A stretch of 64,000 nt of DNA from Chitinophagales bacterium. Its GTDB lineage: Bacteria; Bacteroidota; Bacteroidia; Chitinophagales; Chitinophagaceae. A program made the translations under genes and the position numbers. Below, one piece after another: positions 42,901 to 51,045 of the stretch. The stretch is from contig JAURJU010000064.1 of the NCBI GenBank assembly GCA_030832085.1, positions 62,001-126,000 on the forward strand. Direction: 5' to 3'. Under the pieces are notes generated by a model. It worked only from the letters and a program-made list of their open reading frames with translations, searched no databases and was not told where the DNA came from. Positions within the stretch are counted from its first letter, which is position 1. Each line of letters starts with the position of its first letter.

Positions 42901-43031
42901 CTCCCGCTTAAGAAGTCCCGGGAGTAGTTTCTAATAAAGAAATTTCCCATCTCCATTGGATTGCTTTGTGCATTTGCAAATTCACAACAGCAAACAAAAA
43001 TGGTCAACAGTAAAACATGAACCTTTTTCAT
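39972..43031 (-). CDS. Periplasmic propeller sensor - SpoIIE-type PP2C phosphatase (second paralogue)
   Basis: A 1019-residue transmembrane protein. Signal sequence 1-21; periplasmic beta-propeller with two-component-regulator-type repeats (about 30-640; DRSNDIWVASNGASVITTD is typical); a Y_Y_Y immunoglobulin-like domain (about 655-740; FNYWLEGQDKGWGGF, REGKYTLHVRAMDASG); one membrane span (about 748-770); a short coiled linker; PP2C/SpoIIE domain (about 790-1019). The phosphatase metal motifs are intact: EIGGDYYDFF, VCGDATGHG, LLSDGLPEAP and NNPDDITVL. The architecture is that of Bacteroidota hybrid two-component sensors, with the histidine kinase replaced by a phosphatase. It begins nine bases after its paralogue and feeds the RsbW/STAS pair. 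Confidence 0.92.
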   Translation of the reverse strand: MKKVHVLLLTIFVCCCEFANAQSNPMEMGNFFIRNYSRDFLSGRGVNWTIAQDTSGMVLVGNHLNGIALYDGKRVKKINLKGLPFGEEGRKIRMDSKGNIYLASNFNFGYLKKNDADQYGYVSLSNVLADKDKVTSRVWSSAILNDTVFFQTDSAVYKYHNNKLLKVWHFNPSIHIMHRVGNRIFIRQWGVGLLELIDNAFRFVNGSAIWANNRAESMYQLQNGNILMASRNIGFWLFKKDGSFEKTKTPELDKLIIDGEVYLSNTVLRNGLIAVATTKYGLILIDQDLKLNKIVNTAVGLGSNYVADIFEDRSNDIWVASNGASVITTDPSLTYFTTTNGLYGGVGGMLRLGGRFFVKTGTDLYELIPPKDNFGSVGFRPQGVNEAGSDVSVFDDMLITTNNYNIKYTKAGKTSIIKTQYYTSASRQSKLNKKLLFSSGKGMTLHAYDKGRWKEKTIPNNIQVYINGFAEPEPGLLVLNTTNGPVSYKYNPDGTGTFSEMVADKKFGNNKAIRFFQAGTNKYYGYDSSYHFYAVNLKSNRLTYTGWSLDSLVKDGVFSIAYNEQSGINWFYTLSGLYTLEIGETPKPVIKKYPFEKVNMTELSSRIFAEGKGDDEVVWLGSQDEKLFRYVPSLALKKKNITFKALISGVYFQDSAIALRNQKIPFRQNQLTFEVAYPIFGNEDKIQFNYWLEGQDKGWGGFTKDSKKEYTNLREGKYTLHVRAMDASGLLSQETTMSFTILPPWYRTWIAYLAYFVLLAYGIYLFGKYQSRKSRLKAENERRSDELKAARDFQQSMLPKNIPTRQDLDISTFLRSSTEIGGDYYDFFEEEDGELYVVCGDATGHGIISGMMVSIAKAGLNGINVDLPNKILSQLNRVVKRVDLGTMRMSLNILQVSSERVLMSSAAMPPIYHYVAATGKVEEIQMVGLPLGGLRKEEFELQERTFGTGDAFVLLSDGLPEAPNKQGDLFNYDRILELVSLHGHKTAVQIKDELIKAVDEWLSGENNPDDITVLVIKKK

Positions 43032-43040
43032 CTTAATGAT

Positions 43041-46000
43041 TTATTTTTTCTTGATCACTAAAATTGTAATGTCATCTGGGTTGTTTTCTCCGGATAACCA
43101 CTGATCAACTGCCGCAACCAATTCATTTTTAATGGCCTCGGCATTTCCGGATCCATTCTTTTCAATTATTTCCTGAACCCGCTTGTAGTCAAACAATTCT
43201 GCATTTGCGTTGGGAGCCTCTGGCAAGCCATCCGATAACATTACAATCGCATCTCCGGGAGCAAAACGCCTTTCTTCTAGATCAAAAAACTCCTTTTTAA
43301 GTCCTCCTAGTGGCAGTCCAACCATTTGTATCTCCTCGGTCTTTCCTGTTGCTGAAACAAAATGATAGATTGGCGGCATTGCTGCAGAACTCATCTCAAC
43401 AGAATCATCCTTGATGCGAATGATGTTCAGACTCATGCGCATTGTTCCGAGGTCTACTTTTTTAATGACCTTGTTCAATTGTTGTAGAATTTCGCTAGGC
43501 GCAAAAGCACTTATTCCGTTAAGGCCGGCTTTTGCGATAGAAACCATCATCCCAGAAATGATACCATGACCAGTGGCATCGCCGCACACAACATAAAGGT
43601 CACGATTCTGTTGTTCAAAAAAGTCATAATAATCACCACCGATTTCTGTGGATGACCTTAGAAAAGTGGAAATGTCAAGATCGCTTCTCAATGGCATGGC
43701 CTTTGGAAGCATACTTTGCTGAAAATCCCTTGCTGCTTGAAGTTCAGAATTTTTTCTTTCGTTATCCATTTTCCTCTTCTGAAGGTTTTCTCTGTATTTT
43801 ACAAATAGCCTTACAGAGAAACCAAGTATTGTCACATAAATCAAAAATGCCCACCAGGAAAACCAAGGCGCAGGATGTACCCTGATCGTGAGTGTTGCTC
43901 CGGTTTCATTCCAAACACCATCATTGTTGCTGGCCTTCACCCTGAATGTGTATTTTCCAGAGGGAAGGTTTGTATATGTTGCAAAATGTCTTGAACCGGA
44001 ATAGTTCCAGTCCCGATCATAGCCTTCCATCATGTAAGCATACTGGTTAAACTCGGGGTTCTTGTAATTAAAAGCGATGAATTCCAGGTTCAACTGGTTT
44101 TCATTGTATTTTACCTGTATTTCTTGGTTGTAATCGTCATCCTCGATGTTCAACAATTTTCCCATTTTGGAAATTGACTGAACAATTACACTGGGAGGCG
44201 TGGTATTGTCTTTTATGTTTTCAGGAAAAAAATAATTCGCGCCCATTAATCCACCAAATGCAATTTCCCCCTTGTTGCTTTTGGAAAAACTGAGTGCGTT
44301 GTATTCATAATCCTGAGCCCCGTCATTTTTAAAAAATCCCTTGAATTTTTTTCTGGTGGGATCATATCTTATGATTCCAAAATTGCTGGATGCCCACACC
44401 ATTCCGTTTCTATCTATTGTAACATCATACAGGTACTGGCTGGGAATACCATTTTTTTGGTTCAATATTGTTTGCTTTTTTGTCTTCAAGTCAATCGTTA
44501 CCAGTCCATAACCAAAGGATGGTAAATAGATTGTTTTTTCTTCATCGATATCTGCATAAGTCATGAGCAACAACCCGACAGGATCCAGTGTTGTCCAGGG
44601 AATTAGATTGGTTATTGCTCCTGTTGATTCGTTCCATTTCCAAAAATGCTTGTTGGTAAGAATATATGTTTTGTCCTTTCCCTTGTTAAAAATATACTTG
44701 ATTTTGTCGTTTATTTTTAACAGAGGTGTATATGCTTTCATCTGAAGTTCTCCCGATTTGTCAGCAATCAAAACGGCTGTATCTCCTCCCGTTATTAAAT
44801 CTCCAGCTTGCGTTAAATAAAAAAATGACTGGTTTACAGCAGCGGGAAGCTTTCCTTCCAGGTATTGTTTTGTCAAATTGAGCAGGGGCGAAAAGCTTTT
44901 TTGTCCTTTTGCTTTTTTATACAATATTCTTCCTGCTTTTGAGGTTCCCATTACATATATCGAGCCGATATTGTCCTGGCCAAACACCCATCTTCTTGAC
45001 TCAAGCGATTGAGGATCATTGAGGAAACGGGTAGACTTTTTATTCTTTCTGTCCACCATTGTTATACCGCCGCCCGCATCAGCACCGCCAACCCATAAAT
45101 TGTCCTCGTTGTCAATGAAAGTACCCCAAGTGGTTGAAAAACCCAATGGCATTTCAGAAGGTTCGCTTTTGAGTACAAAATTCATTTTTTTCATAAACGG
45201 GTCATACTTTAGTATGCCCGTACCCGAAGAGCCCACCCAAAAGTTGCCCTCTTTGTCTTCAATAATGTTAAAGTAAACATCCCCGGACACCCCGCTATTG
45301 GGTGCTGTATTTGCGTTGATGTGGGTAAACCTTCCTGTGTTCTGGTCCAGCACCTCTATTCCCAGGCCGTCTATTCCTGCCCACAATGTTTTTTTGTCCT
45401 TTCCCAAACAAACCGACCTTACTTGGCCCGCTGAAATTGAATAGGGGTTTTTTTTGTCGTGTGTGTACATTGTGCTATCACCCGTCAAAAGATTGTATTT
45501 AACAAGACCCCGGTCAGAGCCCAAAATGCATTCTTTTTCGTTTATCTGAACAGATTGGAGAAAAAACATCTGTTTGTCCTGATCATCGCTCTTGAAAACC
45601 CTCTTGGTGAAGCGCTCTGTTTTTTTATCAAAATACACCAGGCCGTTTCCAGAGCTTATCAGCAAATTGTCTTTGCCCACCGCAAGTACGGAAATAAATG
45701 TATTGTCCTTCCAGCGCCCATTTCTGTCTATTGCTTCCGGAAACCAGTGTTGGCTGAATTTGCCCGTTTTAAGATCTAAAACATACAATCCGGTAAGAAA
45801 AGTTGTTATGTAAAGCTTTTGACGCAGTGTATCCTGGTTCAATTGAGTAACGAGTCCAAGGTTGGTGGATTGATGATTGGGAAATCTCTTTCTGAAAGCA
45901 TCCGAAAACCCTGGTTTGTGGTTGATCCATCGATCCCCTCTTCTGTCATACATGGCTATTGTTCCAAGGTTTGAACCCGTCCATATGTTACCCTTGTCGT

Positions 46001-46271
46001 CTTCCATCGATGCTGTTCTCCAGCCGATTGCAATGGATGCGTTATCTGATGATATTGGCTCAAATTTTTTAACACCATAGCCATCATACCGGTTCATCCC
46101 ACCTTGTGTGCCCGCCCATATATAGCCCAAGTGGTCCTGAATAACCGAGTAGGCCGAACTTTGAGAAAGTCCTTGGGCTATGCTAATGCTTTGAAATTTA
46201 TAGTCGGTGGGGGATTGTGAAACAACTGTTGTAGTTTCCAAAAGGCAAAAAAGAAAAAGGGCTAACCGCAT
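43041..46271 (-). CDS. Periplasmic propeller sensor - SpoIIE-type PP2C phosphatase (first paralogue)
   Basis: A 1076-residue paralogue of the next gene with the same plan: signal peptide, propeller repeats (YSVIQDHLGYIWAGTQGGMNRYDGYG at the start), Y_Y_Y domain (YMMEGYDRDWNYSGSRHFATYTNLPSGKY), one span (WAFLIYVTILGFSVRLFV), coiled linker, SpoIIE/PP2C domain with EIGGDYYDFF, GDATGHGIISGMM, MLSDGLPEAP and NNPDDITIL. The phosphatase halves of the two proteins are nearly identical over long stretches, while the propellers differ. It is the first gene of the operon. Upstream, TAACTTTC at 46291-46298 (reverse strand) resembles a -7 box with one mismatch. The 117-base gap above it is AT-rich with no gene. 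Confidence 0.92.
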   Translation of the reverse strand: MRLALFLFCLLETTTVVSQSPTDYKFQSISIAQGLSQSSAYSVIQDHLGYIWAGTQGGMNRYDGYGVKKFEPISSDNASIAIGWRTASMEDDKGNIWTGSNLGTIAMYDRRGDRWINHKPGFSDAFRKRFPNHQSTNLGLVTQLNQDTLRQKLYITTFLTGLYVLDLKTGKFSQHWFPEAIDRNGRWKDNTFISVLAVGKDNLLISSGNGLVYFDKKTERFTKRVFKSDDQDKQMFFLQSVQINEKECILGSDRGLVKYNLLTGDSTMYTHDKKNPYSISAGQVRSVCLGKDKKTLWAGIDGLGIEVLDQNTGRFTHINANTAPNSGVSGDVYFNIIEDKEGNFWVGSSGTGILKYDPFMKKMNFVLKSEPSEMPLGFSTTWGTFIDNEDNLWVGGADAGGGITMVDRKNKKSTRFLNDPQSLESRRWVFGQDNIGSIYVMGTSKAGRILYKKAKGQKSFSPLLNLTKQYLEGKLPAAVNQSFFYLTQAGDLITGGDTAVLIADKSGELQMKAYTPLLKINDKIKYIFNKGKDKTYILTNKHFWKWNESTGAITNLIPWTTLDPVGLLLMTYADIDEEKTIYLPSFGYGLVTIDLKTKKQTILNQKNGIPSQYLYDVTIDRNGMVWASSNFGIIRYDPTRKKFKGFFKNDGAQDYEYNALSFSKSNKGEIAFGGLMGANYFFPENIKDNTTPPSVIVQSISKMGKLLNIEDDDYNQEIQVKYNENQLNLEFIAFNYKNPEFNQYAYMMEGYDRDWNYSGSRHFATYTNLPSGKYTFRVKASNNDGVWNETGATLTIRVHPAPWFSWWAFLIYVTILGFSVRLFVKYRENLQKRKMDNERKNSELQAARDFQQSMLPKAMPLRSDLDISTFLRSSTEIGGDYYDFFEQQNRDLYVVCGDATGHGIISGMMVSIAKAGLNGISAFAPSEILQQLNKVIKKVDLGTMRMSLNIIRIKDDSVEMSSAAMPPIYHFVSATGKTEEIQMVGLPLGGLKKEFFDLEERRFAPGDAIVMLSDGLPEAPNANAELFDYKRVQEIIEKNGSGNAEAIKNELVAAVDQWLSGENNPDDITILVIKKK

Positions 46272-46388
46272 CGAGGGATATTTGATTGATGAAAGTTACT
46301 TAAAAATATTTTTAATCAATATTTACCCTTTTTATGAAACCAAATGGCATCGGTCAGTGCCCCCACCCATTAAGGTTTGAATAAACAA

Positions 46389-47192
46389 TTATACCAATAA
46401 AAACCGATCGCCATCCTTCCAGAACGGAAGCCTGGTGCGGACTTCTTCAAGCTTGGGCTTTTCAAGTGTGGTGGTGTGGATGTCCTCTGCTGTGGCCTTG
46501 TGGTAAAGTGCATTGCCGAGCGGGTCTATCACCATGCTGTCACCAGCATGGTATGTTCCGTTGCCATCGTTTCCAACACGGTTCACGCCAACCACATAGC
46601 ATTGGTTTTCTATGGCCCGGGCTTGTAATAGTGTTTTCCAATGGTGGCTTCTTTTTTCTGGCCAGTTCGCCACGTTGATCAGGAGGTCATACTCCGGCGA
46701 CGCTTCTTTTTCAGGATCAGAAAAACCTTGTTGCCTGGCCCAAACAGGAAAACGGAGGTCATAGCAAATTTGAAGGTTGATCCTCCATCCCCCAACCGAT
46801 GCAATGGTTCTTTTGTTGCCCGGTGCATAATGTTGGTCTTCTCCACCCAGTGAAAAACAATGTCGCTTGTCATAGTATCCGTGCTGGCCACTGGGCAGCA
46901 TCCAGATGAACCTGTTGTAATATTCGCCTTCCTCTTCAATGCTCAGGCTTCCTGCAAGAATGACTCCCCTTTCTTTGGACAGGTTTTTCATCCACCCGAC
47001 GGTTTCCCCATCCATTTTTTCTGCCAGCTGTTCTGGCTTCATGGTAAATCCGGTGGAGAACATTTCCGGCAGAACCACAATGTTGGTCTTTTCCTGAATT
47101 CCCCTGATTTTATTGGCCAACATGGCAAGGTTTTCGGCCTTGTTTTCCCAGTGCAAATCAGTTTGTACTGTTGTGATGATCAGCTTGTCCAT
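46389..47192 (-). CDS. Nitrilase-superfamily amidohydrolase (omega-amidase YafV-like)
   Basis: A 267-residue carbon-nitrogen hydrolase. The Glu-Lys-Cys triad is visible: LPEMFSTGFTM (Glu), YDKRHCFSLGGED (Lys) and LQICYDLRFPVWAR (Cys). These motifs are characteristic of the YafV/Nit2 omega-amidase branch, which hydrolyses alpha-ketoglutaramate or alpha-ketosuccinamate to clear transamination by-products. Cytoplasmic, of normal length. Its start overlaps the end of recX by 35 bases. Confidence 0.9.
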   Translation of the reverse strand: MDKLIITTVQTDLHWENKAENLAMLANKIRGIQEKTNIVVLPEMFSTGFTMKPEQLAEKMDGETVGWMKNLSKERGVILAGSLSIEEEGEYYNRFIWMLPSGQHGYYDKRHCFSLGGEDQHYAPGNKRTIASVGGWRINLQICYDLRFPVWARQQGFSDPEKEASPEYDLLINVANWPEKRSHHWKTLLQARAIENQCYVVGVNRVGNDGNGTYHAGDSMVIDPLGNALYHKATAEDIHTTTLEKPKLEEVRTRLPFWKDGDRFLLV

Positions 47193-47682
47193 CCAAAAAC
47201 AATTTTAATTTTTTTGACACCATATCATTTTCAAAACCCCTGGACAGCATGTATTGTCTGGTTTTTGATTGCTTTACATAAACCGTGTTTCCTGGCCCTT
47301 TCAAAGATGCCCACTTTTTTTCAATCAACTTCATCAGTGTTTTTTCATAGGCCGCCATGTCAATTTCTTCTCGCATGGCCTTGCTGATGCTATAGGCGGA
47401 CACAAACCGTTTTTTCAACTCGACCTCAATCTTCTTCCTTCCCCACTGCTTGATCCTGAACTTTCCTCCCACAAAAGCTGCAGCAAACCGCTCTTCGTTC
47501 AAAAATCCTTCTTCAATCAACTTGGAAAGCAAGTGGTTTGCCTCGTTCCAGGTGATTCCATATCCCGACAGCTTAACCTTGACCTCCTGGTGGGAGCGTT
47601 CCTGAAAAGCACAAAAATGACGCAGTTTCACGTAGGCCTGTTCGGGCGTCAGTACTTTTCTTTTAAAACCATGTTCCGCCAT
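47158..47682 (-). CDS. recX: Regulatory protein RecX
   Basis: A 174-residue all-helical RecX, which binds within RecA filaments and limits their activity. The three tandem helical repeats are recognisable: LRHFCAFQERSHQEVKVKLSGYG, LIEEGFLNEERFAAAFVGGKFRIKQWGRKKIEVELK, and the C-terminal TRQYMLSRGFENDMVSKKL. I start at MAEHGFKRK; an ATG six codons upstream is an alternative. It is unlinked to recA in this window and instead overlaps the omega-amidase gene by 35 bases, so the two are translationally linked. Confidence 0.88.
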   Translation of the reverse strand: MAEHGFKRKVLTPEQAYVKLRHFCAFQERSHQEVKVKLSGYGITWNEANHLLSKLIEEGFLNEERFAAAFVGGKFRIKQWGRKKIEVELKKRFVSAYSISKAMREEIDMAAYEKTLMKLIEKKWASLKGPGNTVYVKQSKTRQYMLSRGFENDMVSKKLKLFLDGQADHHNSTN

Positions 47683-47794
47683 CTTCGGCAAATTAATCAT
47701 TAACTGCAGTCCTTTTCGTGGTTTTCAACATAATTGGTCGTTTTTTTATCGAAAATGTCAGAAAATTTTGACCCTTTAATACGCTGGTTGCGAC

Positions 47795-47802
47795 TATATT
47801 TG
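47795..47802 (+). promoter_or_regulatory. -7 element of dnaN
   Basis: TATATTTG lies 23 bases before the dnaN ATG. A TTTG at 47767-47770 is a possible -33 element at a slightly long spacing. Confidence 0.55.
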
Positions 47803-47825
47803 CCCCATACAAACAAGGACAGCAT

Positions 47826-48938
47826 ATGAAATTTATCGTTTCCTCATCAGCCCTTCTCAAACAGCTGCAGCAGATCAATGGTGTAATCGGATCAAACAAT
47901 GTATTGCCGATCCTGGAGGATTTTCTTTTTGAGATTGAATCCAACAAACTCACGGTTGTTGCAACAGATCTGGAAACCGTCATGAAGATCCACCTCGATA
48001 TTGAAGCCAAAGAGGGTGGTCGGGTTTGTATTCCTGCAAAAATCCTCATGGATTCTCTCAAAAACCTGCCAAATCAGCCCTTGGCCTTTGATATAGACAA
48101 GAATTTTGGGATTGAAATCACCAGCGACAATGGCAAGTACAAGGTAATGGGAGAAAATCCCGACAACTTTCCAAAAGAGCCGCCGACAGACGAAACCTCA
48201 GCGTTTACAATGACAAGCCATGCGTTGTTGACAGCCATCAACAAAACAATTTTTGCCGTCAGCAATGACGATCTGAGGCCTGCGATGACCGGTGTTTTCT
48301 TCGAGTTGGAAAAATCCGGAATAACCGCTGTTGCAACAGACGCACACCGCTTGGTGAGGTATAAAATAAAGGATGTAAAATGTCCTCGTACAGACAATTT
48401 TATTGTTCCAAAGAAACCCCTTAACCTGTTGAAGGGCTCTTTGCCAGACAATGATGATGAGATTTCAATTTCCTATAACAGCAACCACCTGTTTGTAACA
48501 CATGGAACGGTTGAGCTCTCATGCCGCCTGTTGGATGCCCGATTCCCAGATTATAAGGTGGTTATTCCTGCAGAGAATCCCTATAGAATGACGATTGGCC
48601 GACAAGATTTCCAATCCGCCCTTCGTCGCGTCAGCATATTCAGCAACAAGAGCACCAATCTTGTTACCCTGAGCATTTCAGGCAGCGAATTGCAGCTTCT
48701 TGCCCAGGATGTTGACTTCAGTTTTGAAGGAAATGAAAGGATGTCTTGCCAATACGATGGTGAAGACATCACCATTTCTTTCAATGCGCGCTTCTTGATT
48801 GAAATGCTTGGAAGCACAGACAGCGAGGAGGTGCGTCTCGAACTTTCAACCCCAACAAAAGCAGGCCTGATCAAACCGGTAGAGCAGGAGGAAAACGAAG
48901 ACCTGTTGATGCTGGCCATGCCATTGATGTCCAACTAA
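47826..48938 (+). CDS. dnaN: DNA polymerase III beta subunit (sliding clamp)
   Basis: A 370-residue clamp of three topologically equal domains, the processivity ring for replicative polymerase. Domain 1 begins MKFIVSSSALLKQLQQINGVIGSNNVLPILEDFL. Other landmarks are GGRVCIPAKILMDSLKNLP, SNDDLRPAMTGVFFELEKSGITAVATDAHRLV (domain 2), DARFPDYKVVIPAENPYRMTI and the C-terminal MLAMPLMSN, matching the conserved end that shapes the peptide-binding cleft. It has its own promoter element. It lies 5.4 kb from the proposed replication origin; dnaA is not in the window. Confidence 0.96.
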   Translation: MKFIVSSSALLKQLQQINGVIGSNNVLPILEDFLFEIESNKLTVVATDLETVMKIHLDIEAKEGGRVCIPAKILMDSLKNLPNQPLAFDIDKNFGIEITSDNGKYKVMGENPDNFPKEPPTDETSAFTMTSHALLTAINKTIFAVSNDDLRPAMTGVFFELEKSGITAVATDAHRLVRYKIKDVKCPRTDNFIVPKKPLNLLKGSLPDNDDEISISYNSNHLFVTHGTVELSCRLLDARFPDYKVVIPAENPYRMTIGRQDFQSALRRVSIFSNKSTNLVTLSISGSELQLLAQDVDFSFEGNERMSCQYDGEDITISFNARFLIEMLGSTDSEEVRLELSTPTKAGLIKPVEQEENEDLLMLAMPLMSN

Positions 48939-48950
48939 AAAACAATTGAT

Positions 48951-49772
48951 ATGGATGCGTTGATTTCCTACTTCAGCGATCTTGAAAAAAGACCCCTCGA
49001 AAGAGCGGGTTTTTTTGTGGCAGGCATGGTTCTTCTGTGGATCATTGAAAACGCTGCTCCCCTGATTCAACAGCACTATAAAAGAAACAAGGGACGGCAC
49101 GCTGCCACAAACATTGCATTCACCGCCATTCATTTTGTGATACATACCCTGTTGGCAGGAGGGATCGTTTATATCTCAGGGTGGACCAAAGAAAATGGTT
49201 TTGGCCTGGTGCATTGGTTGAACATGGGGCCGCTTGCAGTCATTGTCACCACTTGCCTTGTGCTTGATTTTTTTGCGGGATGGCTTTGTCACTTTGTTGA
49301 ACACCAGGTGCCCCTTTTCTGGCGCTTTCACATCATTCACCACGCAGACAACAATGTGGATGTTACGACCGGACTAAGGCATCATCCGCTTGAATCCGTT
49401 TGGCGGGGTTTGTTTTTTTACATGGGAATATTCGTTTCGGGGGCTCCCATGTTTGCCGTTTTACTCTACCAAACGGCGTTGGTTTTTATCACCGGATTTA
49501 CACATGCCAACATCAACTTGCCGAAGTGGATCGATAAGGCATTGAGTTGGATATTGGTATCGCCGAACATGCACAAGGTGCACCACCACTGGAAACAACC
49601 CTACACCGACAGCAACTTTGGCGCCGTGTTTTCCATTTGGGACAGGCTGTTGGGTACTTTCATGAAGCTTGATCCCTCAAAGATCCGCTATGGTTTGGAC
49701 CGGTATTACCCGAACGAAAAGGATGAAGATTTTGGAGCCTTGATGAAAAGGCCCTTTCAAAAACTCAAATAA
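48951..49772 (+). CDS. Sterol desaturase/fatty acid hydroxylase family membrane protein
   Basis: A 273-residue membrane di-iron protein with about four to five spans and the His clusters HFVEHQVPLFWRFHIIHHADNNVD, GLRHHPLE and NMHKVHHHWKQPYTDSNFG. The long middle cluster and LGTFMKLDPSKIRYGLD at the end resemble the alkylglycerol monooxygenase-like/desaturase branch. It starts 12 bases after dnaN and kdsB follows three bases after it, so it may share the dnaN transcript. It differs clearly from the family member at 14.4 kb. Confidence 0.85.
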   Translation: MDALISYFSDLEKRPLERAGFFVAGMVLLWIIENAAPLIQQHYKRNKGRHAATNIAFTAIHFVIHTLLAGGIVYISGWTKENGFGLVHWLNMGPLAVIVTTCLVLDFFAGWLCHFVEHQVPLFWRFHIIHHADNNVDVTTGLRHHPLESVWRGLFFYMGIFVSGAPMFAVLLYQTALVFITGFTHANINLPKWIDKALSWILVSPNMHKVHHHWKQPYTDSNFGAVFSIWDRLLGTFMKLDPSKIRYGLDRYYPNEKDEDFGALMKRPFQKLK

Positions 49773-49775
49773 ACC

Positions 49776-50513
49776 GTGAAAAAAATTGCCGTCATCCCCG
49801 CACGCTTTGCTGCCAGCCGTTTCCCGGGAAAGCTCATGCAACGCATTGGTGAAAAAACCATCATCAGAATGGTGTATGAAAACGCTGTTTCCATGGACCT
49901 CTTTGATGAGGTGTTGGTGGTCACCGACAGCGATGAGATCATGCATGAAATTCTTTCCATTGGTGGCAATGTAAAAAAAAGCACCAAAGAACACCAAAGC
50001 GGAAGCGACAGGATAGCAGAGGCTGTTGCGTTAATGGATGTTGATGTCGTTGTCAACATCCAAGGTGATGAGCCTTTTGTTGAACGGGAGCCACTGCACG
50101 ACCTGTTGCGTTGTTTTGAGGACGCTGAAGTGATGGTTGCCTCTGTCATGAAAAGGTTTGAGGCTGGAGAAGAACCCGAAAATCCAAACCAGGTAAAGGT
50201 GATTTGCAACAAAAACAGGGATGCCTTGTATTTTAGCCGCTCTCCGATACCATTCATGCGCAACAGGAGTACAGGGTTGCCATATTTCAAGCATGTTGGG
50301 GTATATGCTTACAGAAAACAAACCCTGCTGGACTTTACGGAATGGCCACTGGGTGCACTAGAGCAAACGGAAATGCTTGAGCAACTGCGTTATCTGGAAA
50401 ACGGGGTTGCCATCAGAATGGTAGAAACAAAAACAATGAGCATTGGGATTGATACCCCGGAAGACCTTGAAAGGGCAAGGGCTGAATTTCGTTCCTCACC
50501 CGATAAAACATAG
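49776..50513 (+). CDS. kdsB: 3-deoxy-manno-octulosonate cytidylyltransferase
   Basis: A 245-residue KdsB, which activates Kdo with CTP for lipopolysaccharide core synthesis. Motifs: IAVIPARFAASRFPGKLMQRIGEKTIIRMV (nucleotide-binding loop), VVTDSDEI, HQSGSDRIAEAV, VVNIQGDEPFVEREPL, YFSRSPIPF, HVGVYAYRK and LEQTEMLEQLRYLENG. It begins with GTG three bases after the desaturase stop. The convergent DUF2480 gene ends one base away, leaving no room for a terminator. Its presence supports a Gram-negative, LPS-bearing host. Confidence 0.96.
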   Translation: MKKIAVIPARFAASRFPGKLMQRIGEKTIIRMVYENAVSMDLFDEVLVVTDSDEIMHEILSIGGNVKKSTKEHQSGSDRIAEAVALMDVDVVVNIQGDEPFVEREPLHDLLRCFEDAEVMVASVMKRFEAGEEPENPNQVKVICNKNRDALYFSRSPIPFMRNRSTGLPYFKHVGVYAYRKQTLLDFTEWPLGALEQTEMLEQLRYLENGVAIRMVETKTMSIGIDTPEDLERARAEFRSSPDKT

Positions 50514-50514
50514 G

Positions 50515-51021
50515 TCACTGTTTTCTTTTGTAAACCGGGACAGTGCTGCAGGGCTCACCATACATAAGAGATTTCACCACGGGCAAGAGTTTATTGGATA
50601 TTTCCACATATGCATAGGAAGGAATTTCCCTGTCTCCACATCCCTTGACAACGACCCGTTTTCCTTCAAATTCCCTTGCGTCAATTGCATTGATGTTGGC
50701 AATAAAGGTTTTCTTTATTGCCTCATCCCTGTCACCAGCAATAACGGCATGTGCAATTCCCAAAAGTTTTGATGCGATAAGCATATGGGCCCAGAGGGGG
50801 ACAATGGCATCACTTGAACAAAAAACAGCAACATCTCTTTGGGTATATTGGCTCCAGTCATGCTTTTCAAGCGACTCCCGAAAATCTTTTTCTTTCAGCA
50901 ACATTTCCATAAAAAGGAAATTTTTCAAATCGAAAAGCATTGGCTCTTGGTCTGGATAATATTTATCCAGGTCAATGGTCACCAACCCGCTTTCTGCGAC
51001 CTTGTTCCTGAGTTCTTCCAT
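50515..51021 (-). CDS. DUF2480 family protein
   Basis: A 168-residue Bacteroidota protein of unknown function, no signal peptide or span. Conserved blocks include LVTIDLDKYYP, LFDLKNFLFMEMLLKEKDFRESLEKHDWSQY, VAVFCSSDAIVPLWAHMLIA and VVVKGCGDREIPSYAYVEI; the two Cys (CSSD, KGCGD) are notable. A perfect -7 element ends four bases before its ATG. Confidence 0.82.
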   Translation of the reverse strand: MEELRNKVAESGLVTIDLDKYYPDQEPMLFDLKNFLFMEMLLKEKDFRESLEKHDWSQYTQRDVAVFCSSDAIVPLWAHMLIASKLLGIAHAVIAGDRDEAIKKTFIANINAIDAREFEGKRVVVKGCGDREIPSYAYVEISNKLLPVVKSLMYGEPCSTVPVYKRKQ

Positions 51022-51025
51022 GGTA

Positions 51026-51033
51026 CAAAGTTA
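51026..51033 (-). promoter_or_regulatory. -7 element of the DUF2480 gene
   Basis: On the reverse strand TAACTTTG is followed by TACC and then the ATG, the leaderless-type spacing of four bases. Confidence 0.6.
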
Positions 51034-51045
51034 GCAAAAATGCAA

